DNA of 64,000 nucleotides from Aquimonas sp. (GTDB lineage: Bacteria; Pseudomonadota; Gammaproteobacteria; Xanthomonadales; Xanthomonadaceae). Positions 51,454 through 60,151 of this stretch are shown piece after piece (position 1 is the first letter of the stretch; every line of letters begins with the position of its first letter). The translations under genes and the position numbers were made by a program. The stretch spans positions 52,806 through 116,805 of the forward strand of contig JAKOMQ010000012.1 in the NCBI GenBank assembly GCA_022241605.1, given 5' to 3'. The notes below the pieces were generated by a model. It was not told the DNA's origin and did no database searches. It saw nothing but the letters and a program-made list of their open reading frames with translations.

Positions 51454-53115
51454 ATGGAACTGCTGCCCCTGCTGGCCGGACTCGGCCTGTTCATGCTCGG
51501 AATGAAGCAGCTGGAGGAGTCCATCTCGGCGCTGGCCGGGGTGCCCTTCCGCCGCTTCGTGCGTGACCACGCCAACACTCCGCTGCGCGGTATCGCTGTG
51601 GGCACTGCCGCCATCGCCGTGCTGCAGAGCAGCTCGCTGGTCTCGCTGCTGGTGCTGGCCTTCGTGGGCGCCGGAATCCTGCCGCTGACCGGCGGCATCG
51701 GTGTGGTGATGGGCGCCAACCTCGGCACTACGGTCACCGGCTGGCTGGTGGCCACGCTCGGCTTCAAGCTCAACCTGACCACGCTGGCCCTGGCCCTCGT
51801 CGGCGTCGGCGGCCTGGGCAGCGTGCTGTTGCCGAAGGGCGGCCGCCTGCGCGAGATATCCGCGTTCGTGGTCGGCCTGGGCCTGCTGCTCTATGGGCTC
51901 GACATGATGAAGCTGGGCGTGGAGCGGTTTGCCGCCCAGTTCGACGTCAGTCCCTTCGCCGGGCTGTCGATCTTCGTGCTGGCCGTGCTCGGCGCGGGCG
52001 TCACCGCGGTGATCCAGTCCAGCTCGGCGGCGATGATGATCGCGCTCTCCGCCCTGCACGGTGGCGTGCTGGATCTGGAATCCGCTGCGGCCTTCGCCAT
52101 CGGCACTGGTGTCGGCACCACCGTCACGGCGGTCATCGGTGCGATTGGCGGCAGCCCGGACAAAAAGCGGGTGGCCACGGCGCACGTCGGCTTCAATGTG
52201 CTGAAGGCGGCGCTGGCACTGTTGCTGCTGTACCCGCTGCTGGCCCTGCTGGAGCACATTCCCGCGCTGGACGATCCGCTGCTGCGGCTGGTGGCCTTCC
52301 ACAGCGGCTTCAACGTGCTCGGCATCCTGATCGCCCTGCCCTTCGTCGGTTTGGCGGCCGAGCTGCTGCGCCGGCGTTTCCGTGGACCAGCCTCGCTGGT
52401 GAATGCCTACCTGCACGGTACGGGCCCCGACGTGCCCGAGGCCGCGCTGGAGGCGGTGCGCAAGGAGGTGCGGCGTGCCTTGGGCATGGCGGTCAGCTTG
52501 AACCGCTATGCCTTGCGTCTGCATCCGGGTCCGCGCAGCCCCTGGCCGGATCCGGACGAAAATGATCCCAGTGCCGGCCGCCGCACCTATGGGCAACGCT
52601 ACGAGCGGCTCAAGCGCCTGGAGGGTGAGCTGGCCGAGTACGTGCTGCAGCTGCAGGCTCAGGAACTGCCTCCCGAGCTGGCGCGGCGCCTGATGGCCCA
52701 GCTGGAGGCCGTGCGGCTGGCGGTGATCGCCGCCAAGTCGATCAAGGACGTGCGCCAGAACCTGGTGGAGCTGCGGCTGGCCATGCGCGACTCCACCGAC
52801 CAGTGGCTGGAGCGTTTCGAGGTCAATGCGCGCACGCTCTACGAGGCCCTCGACCGCATCGAGCCCGGTCAGTCGCCGGGCACGGTGGTGGAGACCCTTT
52901 CGCGTCTGCGCAACGATATCCGCGAGCGCCGCGACCGGCTGCTGACCGACCTTTACCACTCGGCCGGGCAGCGTCAGCTCGACGAACTGGAGCTGTCCAC
53001 CCTGTTCAACGTCAACCGCGAGCTGCACTCCTCCGGCAAGGCCCTGCTGCGCGCCTTGAACACGCACCTGCTGGAGCCCGAGCAGGTGGAGGTGGCGGAG
53101 GCCGCCAGCGCCTAG
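51454..53115 (+). CDS. Na+/phosphate cotransporter family protein with PhoU-like tail
   Basis: Encodes 553 residues. Two inverted Na/Pi repeats carry the hallmark QSSS motifs (AVLQSSSLVSLLVLAFVGAG and TAVIQSSSAAMMIALSAL) and GANLGTTVTGW / GTGVGTTVTAV. About nine membrane segments span 1-310. The cytosolic C-terminal 230 residues are helical, like PhoU (KSIKDVRQNLVELRLAMRDS). It probably moves phosphate with Na+, in either direction. AGGA precedes ATG 51454. Confidence 0.92.
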   Translation: MELLPLLAGLGLFMLGMKQLEESISALAGVPFRRFVRDHANTPLRGIAVGTAAIAVLQSSSLVSLLVLAFVGAGILPLTGGIGVVMGANLGTTVTGWLVATLGFKLNLTTLALALVGVGGLGSVLLPKGGRLREISAFVVGLGLLLYGLDMMKLGVERFAAQFDVSPFAGLSIFVLAVLGAGVTAVIQSSSAAMMIALSALHGGVLDLESAAAFAIGTGVGTTVTAVIGAIGGSPDKKRVATAHVGFNVLKAALALLLLYPLLALLEHIPALDDPLLRLVAFHSGFNVLGILIALPFVGLAAELLRRRFRGPASLVNAYLHGTGPDVPEAALEAVRKEVRRALGMAVSLNRYALRLHPGPRSPWPDPDENDPSAGRRTYGQRYERLKRLEGELAEYVLQLQAQELPPELARRLMAQLEAVRLAVIAAKSIKDVRQNLVELRLAMRDSTDQWLERFEVNARTLYEALDRIEPGQSPGTVVETLSRLRNDIRERRDRLLTDLYHSAGQRQLDELELSTLFNVNRELHSSGKALLRALNTHLLEPEQVEVAEAASA

Positions 53116-53309
53116 TGCAGTGATTCGCACTTGTACGAACGTATCTGCAGCGTCCTCGGCAAGGCTGACAGCGTTCCTGCTCCTCGCGATAGCGCTGCCA
53201 TGACTCGTCGTCGTGCCTTGCCAGCCACACGAATCCGCTCGCAGCGACTGTCCGCCAAGTACGAATCACCACGCTGGCGCGCCGCGCGCAACAAACCGTC
53301 CGCGTCCGA

Positions 53310-53457
53310 CGGCATCTGTAGGCGCGGCTGGGCGCTGCTCGTCGTCGCCATCACGCCGCGGTGGGTCCTGCGCGCGCCTTGACCTGGACCCGAACCCACC
53401 GGCCAGCCGGGGCGGTTCAATCTGCCACCCGCGGCGCCCCAGGGCTGGCATGCGCGA
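53310..53457. repeat. Diverged interspersed repeat, copy B, in a gene-free gap
   Basis: 53116-53457 contains no gene that I can support. Its right half resembles 46560-46690 (GCGCTGCTCGTCGTCGCCAT, GGGTCCTGCGCGCGCC, CACCCGCGGC). The similarity is partial and visible by eye only. The left half shows nothing recognisable. Confidence 0.4.
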
Positions 53458-54198
53458 TCAGGCCCGCGGCAAGCCGGCGTGCCGGAGCGCGGCATGCAGC
53501 CGTTGGGCCCAGGCTTGCTGTGCTGCCGCGCCCTCCAGCAGGTCCTGGCGGACCTCGAACAGCACGTGCGGCAGGCCACGCGGCAGCGCATGGTGGTCCA
53601 GGCTGTAGCCGAGGGCGGCGCGGCCGTCATACGGCTGGTTGTCGCCTACCTCCAGGCCCTCCGCGCGCAGCCCCGCGAACACGCGCTGCAGCCACGCGCT
53701 GTCCTGCTTCCACAGCACGCCTACCGGCCAGGGCCGGCTTCGGCCATTGAAGATCGGCGTAAAGCTGTGCACCGAGACCAGCAGTGGATGCAGGCCGCGC
53801 GCTGCAAGTTCGACCAGATAGGCCTGGATGGCGAGGTGATAGGGCCGATGGAACAACGCGATCCGGCGCGCCCGCTCGGCGTCGTCCACGGCGAGGTTGC
53901 CCGGCACCCGTACGCCGTCGTTTTCGAACACGATCAGGTCGCTCGCATCTGGCGCCCGGTTGAGATCGACCAGCAGCCGGGAATAGACGCCGTGGAAGGC
54001 TGGACAGCCGAGCGCCAGCGCCAGCGCATGGGCCACGCCGTACGCGCCCGGATCCCAGGCCACATGGCTGAGGCGGTCACGTTCGTCCATGCCGAGGCCG
54101 CCGTAGGCCGCGGGCAGGGTATGGCCGGCGTGGTCGCAGAGCACCAGCAGCTGCGGATCGGCGCCAGGCTGGAAGCGGTAGCCGGGTTCGATGCTCAC
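53458..54198 (-). CDS. N-formylglutamate amidohydrolase family protein
   Basis: Encodes 246 residues. Family landmarks: LLVLCDHAGHTLPAAYGGLG, HVAWDPGAYGVAHALALALG, SRLLVDLNRAPD, PYHLAIQAYL, LVSVHSFTPIFNG and the late VLFEVRQDLL. Conserved His/Asp/Glu residues suggest a zinc hydrolase acting on N-formyl or similar amides. GTG 54198 is the likely start; TTG 54216 is possible. It diverges from the PGM1-like ligase gene with 149 bp between, suggesting a shared pathway that makes or breaks an amide/peptide bond. Confidence 0.88.
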   Translation of the reverse strand: MSIEPGYRFQPGADPQLLVLCDHAGHTLPAAYGGLGMDERDRLSHVAWDPGAYGVAHALALALGCPAFHGVYSRLLVDLNRAPDASDLIVFENDGVRVPGNLAVDDAERARRIALFHRPYHLAIQAYLVELAARGLHPLLVSVHSFTPIFNGRSRPWPVGVLWKQDSAWLQRVFAGLRAEGLEVGDNQPYDGRAALGYSLDHHALPRGLPHVLFEVRQDLLEGAAAQQAWAQRLHAALRHAGLPRA

Positions 54199-54347
54199 CG
54201 CACAAGTGTGGCGCAAGCCGGGGCTGCCTGTAGGGTCGTCACCGGCCTACACTCGAAGCGCCGCAAGTGGACCGGCGCGCACCCTCGCCGTTCGATCGGA
54301 TCGGCGCTGGCGCTGCCGCGGTGGAACATGTCATTGCAGGAGTGGGG

Positions 54348-55868
54348 ATGAGCAGCCAACTGCCGCAACGTGGAAGCCCGGCCGAGCGGGTCGCTTTCGA
54401 GGCCCTGCAGGCCCGCCTGCCCGCCCTGTTCCGTGAGGTCTTTGGCAGCCGGCGTGCATCGCGCACCGTGGTGGTGGTGCCGGGGCTCTCGCTGGACGCT
54501 GATGTTCTGGCCACCATCGCCGGGGTGCGCCACTACGAAGAGCGCATGTTGGGCATGTTGATGCTGCTGCGCCTGCCGAATACACGCGTGGTCTATGTCA
54601 CCAGCGAGCCGCTGGCACCGGCCGTGGTCGACTACTACCTCGGCCTGCTGCAGGGCGTGCCGCCCGCACATGCGCGACGCCGGCTGCTGTTGTTATCCGC
54701 CTTTGATGCCTCGCCCGAGCCACTGGCACGCAAGCTGCTCCTGCGGCCGCGCCTGCTGCAGCGGCTGCGCGAGGCCATCGGCGATCCGGCCAGTGCCCAT
54801 CTTTCGGTATTCAACGCCACCGCTGACGAGCTCAGTCTGGCGGTGGCGCTGGGCATACCTCTCTACGCCTGCGATCCGGCACTCGCCCACTGGGGAGGCA
54901 AATCCGGCAGCCGCCGGGCCTTCCGCGCCGCCGGAGTGCCGCTCAGCGACGGCGCGGAAGACCTGTCCGACCTGCACGCTGCCGCCGAGGCCATCGAAGC
55001 CCTGCGGCAACGCCAGCCCGGCCTGCGCCGAGTAGTGCTAAAAATGAACGAAGGCTTCTCGGGCGAGGGCAATGCCTTGCTTTCGCTGGAGGGCCTGAGC
55101 GCAGGTCTGCCGGCGCTGCAGAAGGCGCTGCTCGGCAGGCTCAAGCCCGAGGCCAAGGGCATGAGCGCCGAGCGCTATGCCGAGCTCTACGGCCACGCGG
55201 GCGGTATCGTCGAAGCCTGGATCGAGGGGGACGGCAAGCGCAGCCCCTCGGTGCAGCTGCGGATCAATCCGCTGGGCGAGGTCGAGCTGATTTCGACCCA
55301 TGAGCAGGTGCTCGGCGGCGATTCCGGGCAGGTATTCCTGGGCAGCAGCTTCCCGGCTGACCCGGCTTATGCCTGCGAGCTGCACCGCATGGGTCGCGCC
55401 GTGGCCGAGGTGCTGCGCGACGCCGGCGTGCTCGGGCGCATGGCCATCGACTTCGTGTCGGTGCCGCAGGCCGACGGTGGCTGGCGCCACCATGCCATCG
55501 AGATCAACCTGCGCAAGGGCGGCACCACGTTGCCGCTGCAAATGCTGCAGTACCTCACCGACGGCCGCTACTGCGAGCACAGCGCGCGCTTTCTCACCCC
55601 ACTCGGCGTCGAGCGCTGCTACCAGGCCAGCGATAACCTGATCAGCCCACTCTTCCGCGGCCTGCTGCCGGAGGATCTGATCGATCTGCTGGTCGAGCAC
55701 CAGCTGCACTTCGATCCGACCCGGCAGAAAGGCACGGTGTTCAATCTGATCGGCGCGCTGTCCGAGCACGGCAAGCTCGGTCTGGTCAGCATTTCTGAAA
55801 ACCCTCAGGAGGCCCACGCCGGGCTGGAGCGCGTGCGTGCCCTGCTGGAGCAGGCAAACTCGGGCTGA
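54348..55868 (+). CDS. PGM1-like ATP-grasp peptide ligase
   Basis: Encodes 506 residues. GGAG nine bases upstream of ATG 54348 supports the start. An N-terminal preATP-grasp region (about 1-210) is followed by the ATP-grasp fold: RRVVLKMNEGFSGEGNALLS (nucleotide-binding lysine), EAWIEGDGKRSPSVQLRINP, and GRMAIDFVSV...AIEINLRKGGTTLPLQ (Mg2+ ligands Glu/Asn). The C-terminal part matches PGM1_C-type proteins. PGM1 of pheganomycin synthesis joins a nonribosomal amino acid to a ribosomal peptide. The partner here is unknown, and no precursor peptide is evident. Confidence 0.85.
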   Translation: MSSQLPQRGSPAERVAFEALQARLPALFREVFGSRRASRTVVVVPGLSLDADVLATIAGVRHYEERMLGMLMLLRLPNTRVVYVTSEPLAPAVVDYYLGLLQGVPPAHARRRLLLLSAFDASPEPLARKLLLRPRLLQRLREAIGDPASAHLSVFNATADELSLAVALGIPLYACDPALAHWGGKSGSRRAFRAAGVPLSDGAEDLSDLHAAAEAIEALRQRQPGLRRVVLKMNEGFSGEGNALLSLEGLSAGLPALQKALLGRLKPEAKGMSAERYAELYGHAGGIVEAWIEGDGKRSPSVQLRINPLGEVELISTHEQVLGGDSGQVFLGSSFPADPAYACELHRMGRAVAEVLRDAGVLGRMAIDFVSVPQADGGWRHHAIEINLRKGGTTLPLQMLQYLTDGRYCEHSARFLTPLGVERCYQASDNLISPLFRGLLPEDLIDLLVEHQLHFDPTRQKGTVFNLIGALSEHGKLGLVSISENPQEAHAGLERVRALLEQANSG

Positions 55869-56024
55869 ATTGCGCTTCGGTGAGGGTCCAATGCCCGCTG
55901 CGTCAGGGGCGGCCCGTCACCCAACCAGATCCGGAGAGGCGATGACAGCGGAATGCGCTCGGCGCGCTGTTGTCACGGGCGACCAGCGGCGGCCGCAATC
56001 AGCGGCTGGCTGCGACGCATGTTC

Positions 56025-56762
56025 TCAGTGCCGCTTGCGGTTGAAGCTGGGCAGCCCGCATTCGATCAAGGGGCGACCGAGCCGCTCCGGCTGCAGGATC
56101 CGCAGATCGCGGCCATGGACTTCAATGACGCCTTCGTCCTGCAGTACGCCGAAGCCGCGGCTGACGGTTTCGATGACGATCCCGAGGTAGCTGGCGATCT
56201 CCTGCCGGCTCATGTCGAGGTGCAGGCGCAGGTGCGGCAGGCCGAGCCTCTGGTGGCGGCGGCTAAGCTGCGCCAGAAACAGGCTGATCCGCTCAAGCGC
56301 CTGCTTGTGGCCGAGGATTTCCATATGGTCCTGGTCAAGAGCGACACCGCGGCCCGCAAGACGCAGCAGGCTGTGCTGCACACCGGGCACGCTGCGGGCA
56401 GCGGCTTCGAACGGCTCCAGCGCCACCTCGCAGACTTCGCTGTCGACCAGGGCGAAGATGCTGTTGCGGTAGCGTCCATGGAACAGGGCGCCGAGCCCGA
56501 TCAGCTCCCCGGCGAGATGAAAACCCATCACCTGCTCGTTGCCGTCGGCATCGGTCGATACTGACTTCAGGCTGCCCTGCATCGCCACGAACAACCCGCG
56601 CATGGGGCTCCCCGCATGCACCAGGGCCTCGCCCGCGGCCAGCCTGCGGTGCCGGCCATGGGCTTCGTGCAGGCGGTCAATGGCGGCGGCCGGCCACTCC
56701 AGCGTGGTGGAGAGCTGCCGCACCAGCAGGGTTGCGCAATCAGGGAGCGTGACGACGGACAT
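56025..56762 (-). CDS. Crp/Fnr-family regulator lacking the Fe-S cysteine set
   Basis: Encodes 245 residues: cyclic-nucleotide-binding-like domain (about 40-150; GSPMRGLFVAMQGSLKSVST) and a C-terminal HTH (SRQEIASYLGIVIETVSRGF), with the ETVSRxF recognition helix typical of Fnr. Fnr needs three clustered N-terminal Cys plus one central Cys. Here only one N-terminal Cys (LPDCATLL) and one central Cys (SEVCEVAL) exist, so oxygen sensing by a 4Fe-4S cluster is unlikely. The signal is unknown. It lies downstream of ppk2 on the same strand. Confidence 0.88.
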   Translation of the reverse strand: MSVVTLPDCATLLVRQLSTTLEWPAAAIDRLHEAHGRHRRLAAGEALVHAGSPMRGLFVAMQGSLKSVSTDADGNEQVMGFHLAGELIGLGALFHGRYRNSIFALVDSEVCEVALEPFEAAARSVPGVQHSLLRLAGRGVALDQDHMEILGHKQALERISLFLAQLSRRHQRLGLPHLRLHLDMSRQEIASYLGIVIETVSRGFGVLQDEGVIEVHGRDLRILQPERLGRPLIECGLPSFNRKRH

Positions 56763-56861
56763 GCGGGCGGCGGGCTCCACGGAGGAACGCGTTCAAGCCT
56801 ACTCGCGCCCGCGCTCGCCTGTCGACCCGGCATTTGCGCCAAGCTCGTGGCCTGACTTGGC

Positions 56862-58007
56862 CTACAGCAATGCGGAAGGCCGTTCGCCGCGCTCGTAGAC
56901 CACGTGCGCGCGGCCCACGATCAGCGCATCCAGCCGCCCCGCGCGATCAAGGTCCTTGTTGGCGTAAGGCAACTTGTGCAGCACGTAGCGCATCGCGTTC
57001 AGGCGTGCGCGCTTCTTGCAGTCGCTCTTGATCACCGTCCATGGCGCGTCCGCAGTATCGGTCTGGATGAACATCACTTCCTTGGCGCGGGTGTACTCCT
57101 CCCATTTGTCCAGCGAGGCGGTGTCCACCGGCGACAGCTTCCACCGCTTGAGCGGATGCGAGGCGCGCTCCTTGAATCGGCGGCGCTGCTCCCTGCGGCT
57201 CACGCTGAACCAGAACTTGATCAGGTGCACGCCGCTGCGCACGAGATGGCGCTCGAATTCCGGCACCTGCCGCATGAACTCGTCGTACTCGGCGTCGCTG
57301 CAGAAGCCCATCACCCGTTCCACCCCGGCGCGGTTGTACCAGCTGCGATCGAACAGCACGATCTCTCCGCGGGTTGGCAGGTGCTCCACGTAGCGCTGGA
57401 AGTACCACTGGCCCTGCTCGGTCAGCGTGGGCTTCTCCAGCGCCACCACCTTGGCGCCACGCGGGTTCAGGTGTTCCATGAAGCGCTTGATCGTGCCGCC
57501 CTTGCCGGCCGCGTCGCGACCCTCGAACAGGATCACCACGCGTTGCCCCGTCTCCTTCACCCAGGCCTGCAGCTTGAGCAGCTCCACCTGCAGGCGGAAT
57601 TTCTGCTTTTCGTAGGGCCCCCGCCGCAGCAGGTTCAGATAGGGATAGCCGCCTTCGCGCCAGTCTGTCGCCAAGACGTCGTCCGGATTCGGGGTCTCCG
57701 GCAGTTCGGGCTGCTCCAGCAGGGCCTCGCGCAGTGCGCGAGCGTCCTCCGGGTCGGCGCCCTCGATCAGGCTGCGCAGGGCGTGGGCGCGTTCGAGTGG
57801 ATCGCCGCCCGGCACCTGCTCCAGCAGGGCTTTGGCCGCTTCCACGATGTCGGACTCCGCCGCCACCGCGCGGATGTCGGCGGTGCGGCGCGCAATATCC
57901 CCGGCCCGCAGCCGCGGCGGCACGTCGCCCCGTCGCGTCGGGCGGACCTCGTCGGCGACGGTTTCGGCGGCGCCTGCGGCTGGCTTGCGTCGTGAACCTG
58001 CGGCCAT
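56862..58007 (-). CDS. ppk2: Polyphosphate kinase 2
   Basis: Encodes 381 residues. GAGGAG upstream of ATG 58007 fixes the start. An N-terminal extension of about 110 residues precedes the PPK2 core: Walker A FEGRDAAGKGG (161-171), lid region PTRGEIVLFDRSWYNRAGVE and RREQRRRFKERASHPLKRWK. It transfers phosphate between polyphosphate and nucleotides, usually making GTP or ATP. The extension may be regulatory. The Crp/Fnr regulator gene starts 99 bases downstream. Confidence 0.94.
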   Translation of the reverse strand: MAAGSRRKPAAGAAETVADEVRPTRRGDVPPRLRAGDIARRTADIRAVAAESDIVEAAKALLEQVPGGDPLERAHALRSLIEGADPEDARALREALLEQPELPETPNPDDVLATDWREGGYPYLNLLRRGPYEKQKFRLQVELLKLQAWVKETGQRVVILFEGRDAAGKGGTIKRFMEHLNPRGAKVVALEKPTLTEQGQWYFQRYVEHLPTRGEIVLFDRSWYNRAGVERVMGFCSDAEYDEFMRQVPEFERHLVRSGVHLIKFWFSVSRREQRRRFKERASHPLKRWKLSPVDTASLDKWEEYTRAKEVMFIQTDTADAPWTVIKSDCKKRARLNAMRYVLHKLPYANKDLDRAGRLDALIVGRAHVVYERGERPSALL

Positions 58008-58252
58008 GCTGACTCCTCATTGATAACGCTTGGCTTGGCCTCGCACTGTAGCCAAGCCGCAGGCGTCGCGCCTGCGGCGGGTCGATCCCGTTTGGTTTGC
58101 CGTGGCAGTGCGAGGGCGTTGGGGCCATTCATGCGCAAGGCCCCCGCGCGCTGCGCGCAGGGCTGCTGCGACGCGGCTCCGGCAGCGCGCGTCCGCCGCT
58201 TAACTGCCGAGCCCTCGCGCGCGAACACGGGACAAGTACCGAAGCCTCGCAA

Positions 58253-58287
58253 AAAAGGCACAAAAAACCCCGCGGATTCGCGGGGTT
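58253..58287 (-). terminator. Rho-independent terminator, minus strand
   Basis: AACCCCGCG (58266-58274) and CGCGGGGTT (58279-58287) form a nine-base stem with a GATT-type loop. On minus it is followed by a T6 run and another T6 run. It terminates transcripts coming from the right, and sits just downstream of the tRNA-end-like sequence at 58304-58332, as a native tRNA terminator would. Confidence 0.9.
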
Positions 58288-58303
58288 GGGTGCAGCATCG
58301 ACC

Positions 58304-58332
58304 TGGTGGCTATGGGTGGACTCGAAACCGCG
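58304..58332 (-). other. tRNA-Met 3'-end-like sequence, candidate island attachment site
   Basis: On minus the sequence is CGCGGTTTCGAGTCC followed by ACCCATAGCCACCA. It resembles the T-arm and acceptor 3' end of an elongator tRNA-Met (3' ...CATAGCCACCA pairing with a 5' GGCTATG), with one extra T in the T-loop. The 5' part of a tRNA is absent to the right, yet a terminator lies directly downstream. This is the layout left at the distal junction when an island integrates into a tRNA 3' end. Confidence 0.55.
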
Positions 58333-58542
58333 CCTCAGGCCATTGATTTAACTGGCTTGAGACGGGTCAGATTCGTCTGCTACCCCCACGGAATCCCCAA
58401 CTTTTTTGGGCCTAAATGGGACCTGAATTGGGTGGCTGCGCGCCCCGCAGGCGGTCGATTCAAAGTGCTCCTGCGCAGCATCCGCAGCGCCTGACGCGAC
58501 CTGTTCCTGCACATTCGCGCGATGCTGATCTCTGGCCGGCGG

Positions 58543-59679
58543 TCAGGGTAGCGCACCGTTTCCGAACGCCCGTGGATCTTCTCGGCTGAGCCTCTCGGTG
58601 GCCTCGCTGTGGCCAGCGCCTGCAGTGCGACGGGTTGCGGCGGATCGGTACTCATGAACTCTCCGCTTCAACCACCTCCCGATGGCCCCCTTCCGGGGGC
58701 CGCAGTGACGAAGCCTCGCCTGGGCCTGCAAGTTCGCTGCTGCGCGCTCCACGGTGCGCAGGGAGCAGCCCAAGGCTGCCGCGACATCGGCCAGGCTGAG
58801 TTCGGGCTGGGCGCGCAGCAGGCGCAGCACCTGATCTGCGGTTGAAACCCGGCGCTTTGCCGGCTTTCTGCTGCCAGTTTCTACCGACATTTCCACCGTC
58901 GTTTCTACCGACATCTGTGCAGCGATTGCCTCGCGCAGGCTGTCGGCGATGGCCTGCAGCATGAACTCGACAAAGCCGCTGCAGTCGCTGCTGGCATCGG
59001 CCTCCGCCAGCGCCGCGTAGTAGCCCTGCTGCCGCTGGCGCACAACGCTTTCCACCGGCAGCCAGGCCAGCATGGGCTGCCAGCGGCTCAGGATCAGGGT
59101 CTGCCACAGCCGCCCCATGCGACCGTTGCCGTCCGGGAAGGGGTGGATGAACTCGAACTCGTAGTGGAATGCCGTGGACGCCACCAGCGGGTGGGCACCG
59201 CTGCGGCGCAGCCAGCCCTGCAGTTGCTTGATGAGCGAAGGCACGCGACTGGCCGGTGGTGCCATGTGCAGCAGCCGCCCGCCGCGAAAAATGCCGACAT
59301 CACCCGCACGCAGCTGGCCGGGGCCGTCCACCAACCCGCGCATCAGCAGCGCATGTGCCTCAAGCAGGTCCGCCAGCCGGTGCGGTTGCCAGCGCTCCAT
59401 CGTTTCATAGGCCGCAAAGGCGTTGCGGACTTCCTGGATCTCCCGCGGCGAGCCCAGCACGGCCTTGCCTTCCAGCACCGCCGTCACCTGCTCCAGGCTC
59501 AAGGTGTTCTGCTCGATCGCCAGCGAGGCCTGCAGCGTACGGATGCGGTTGTCGCGGCGCAGGTCCGGCGCCAGCGCGCCGCGATGCGCGGCCTTCCAAG
59601 CGCCGAGCTGCTCGGCGATATCGGCCACTAACGCGGTGATGCGGTGGTCGAGCTGGAAGGGGGGCTGGTAGGTGGTCAT
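58543..59679 (-). CDS. Fic-domain AMPylase-type protein
   Basis: Encodes 378 residues. The Fic motif HPFPDGNGRMGR (179-190) is complete, so AMP (or UMP) transfer to a target hydroxyl is expected. An N-terminal inhibitory helix with S52xxxE56 (SLAIEQN) matches the class II self-inhibition motif. A C-terminal winged-helix-like region (LSLADVAAALGCSLRTVERA) follows, and the last 40 residues are basic. Targets are unknown; such proteins act as toxins or regulators. First gene inside the putative island, 101 bases from a divergent small gene. Confidence 0.9.
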   Translation of the reverse strand: MTTYQPPFQLDHRITALVADIAEQLGAWKAAHRGALAPDLRRDNRIRTLQASLAIEQNTLSLEQVTAVLEGKAVLGSPREIQEVRNAFAAYETMERWQPHRLADLLEAHALLMRGLVDGPGQLRAGDVGIFRGGRLLHMAPPASRVPSLIKQLQGWLRRSGAHPLVASTAFHYEFEFIHPFPDGNGRMGRLWQTLILSRWQPMLAWLPVESVVRQRQQGYYAALAEADASSDCSGFVEFMLQAIADSLREAIAAQMSVETTVEMSVETGSRKPAKRRVSTADQVLRLLRAQPELSLADVAAALGCSLRTVERAAANLQAQARLRHCGPRKGAIGRWLKRRVHEYRSAATRRTAGAGHSEATERLSREDPRAFGNGALP

Positions 59680-59780
59680 GGCCAGTCACAGGCTTGGAAG
59701 GCAGATCGTGCAGGCTTTCGGTCTTGCTGCGGCGCCTTGCCCCTACCGAAAGCGTCCGTCCTCGCTGCTAGAGTGACGCA

Positions 59781-59975
59781 ATGGCCAGCCTCGCCAAGAC
59801 CAACAAGTATCTCGCCACGGCCGAGCAGCGGAAGCAGGTGGTGCGTATCAGTATCGCCACCTCCTCGGCTATCGATGGGATCCACGCGCCCTTCAGGCAG
59901 CCCAAGGCTGCGAAGAAAGCGCCTGCCGAAGGCAGTAAGGCCGTCAGAAAGGGCAGCAAGCCTCCCAAGACGTAG
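59781..59975 (+). CDS. Small protein with a Fic-inhibitor-like motif
   Basis: Encodes 64 residues: MASLAKTNKYLATAEQRKQV, then VRISIATSSAIDGIHAPF, then a Lys/Ala-rich tail. The SSAIDG segment (28-33) resembles the (S/T)xxxE(G/N) inhibitory motif of Fic systems, with Asp instead of Glu, as found in the VbhA antitoxin. It diverges from the Fic gene with 101 bp between. Coding status is supported by the motif and neighbour, not by a strong ribosome site, so it could be a chance frame. Confidence 0.5.
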   Translation: MASLAKTNKYLATAEQRKQVVRISIATSSAIDGIHAPFRQPKAAKKAPAEGSKAVRKGSKPPKT

Positions 59976-60014
59976 TGCGCACACGCAACGAGGCTTCGGG
60001 CTGGGTCCCTGCAA

Positions 60015-60137
60015 TCAGCGAGCTGATTGCCTGCCATTCTCTCGGGTAGGGGGCAACTGCTCCTCCTGGAGGTCCGACCTATCGCGCAACAGGCTGTCGA
60101 TCCACTCGTCGTGGATCTCGTCGATCCAGCGTGCCTT
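60015..60137 (-). pseudogene. PIN-domain toxin fragment
   Basis: Frame from 60137 to the TGA at 60015 encodes about 40 residues: KARWIDEIHDEWIDSLLRDR then SDLQEEQLPPTRENG. This matches the conserved ARWSDxIHxEWxxxLLxxRPDL region of PIN toxins paired with excisionase-like antitoxins. Both the start and the rest of the nuclease domain are missing, with a TAA directly upstream at 60138-60140. It is a relic of the toxin partner of the antitoxin gene at 60152-60610. Confidence 0.7.
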
Positions 60138-60151
60138 TTAGTTCGCCACGC

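Noticed and set aside
58304-58383. Complete tRNA gene on minus
   Set aside because: Only the 3' end looks like a tRNA. The candidate 5' part (GGGGGTAG...) does not pair with the acceptor strand, and the T-stem is imperfect.
58306-58494. Short plus-strand frame over the tRNA-like sequence
   Set aside because: It runs across the attachment-like sequence and has no ribosome site or recognisable content.
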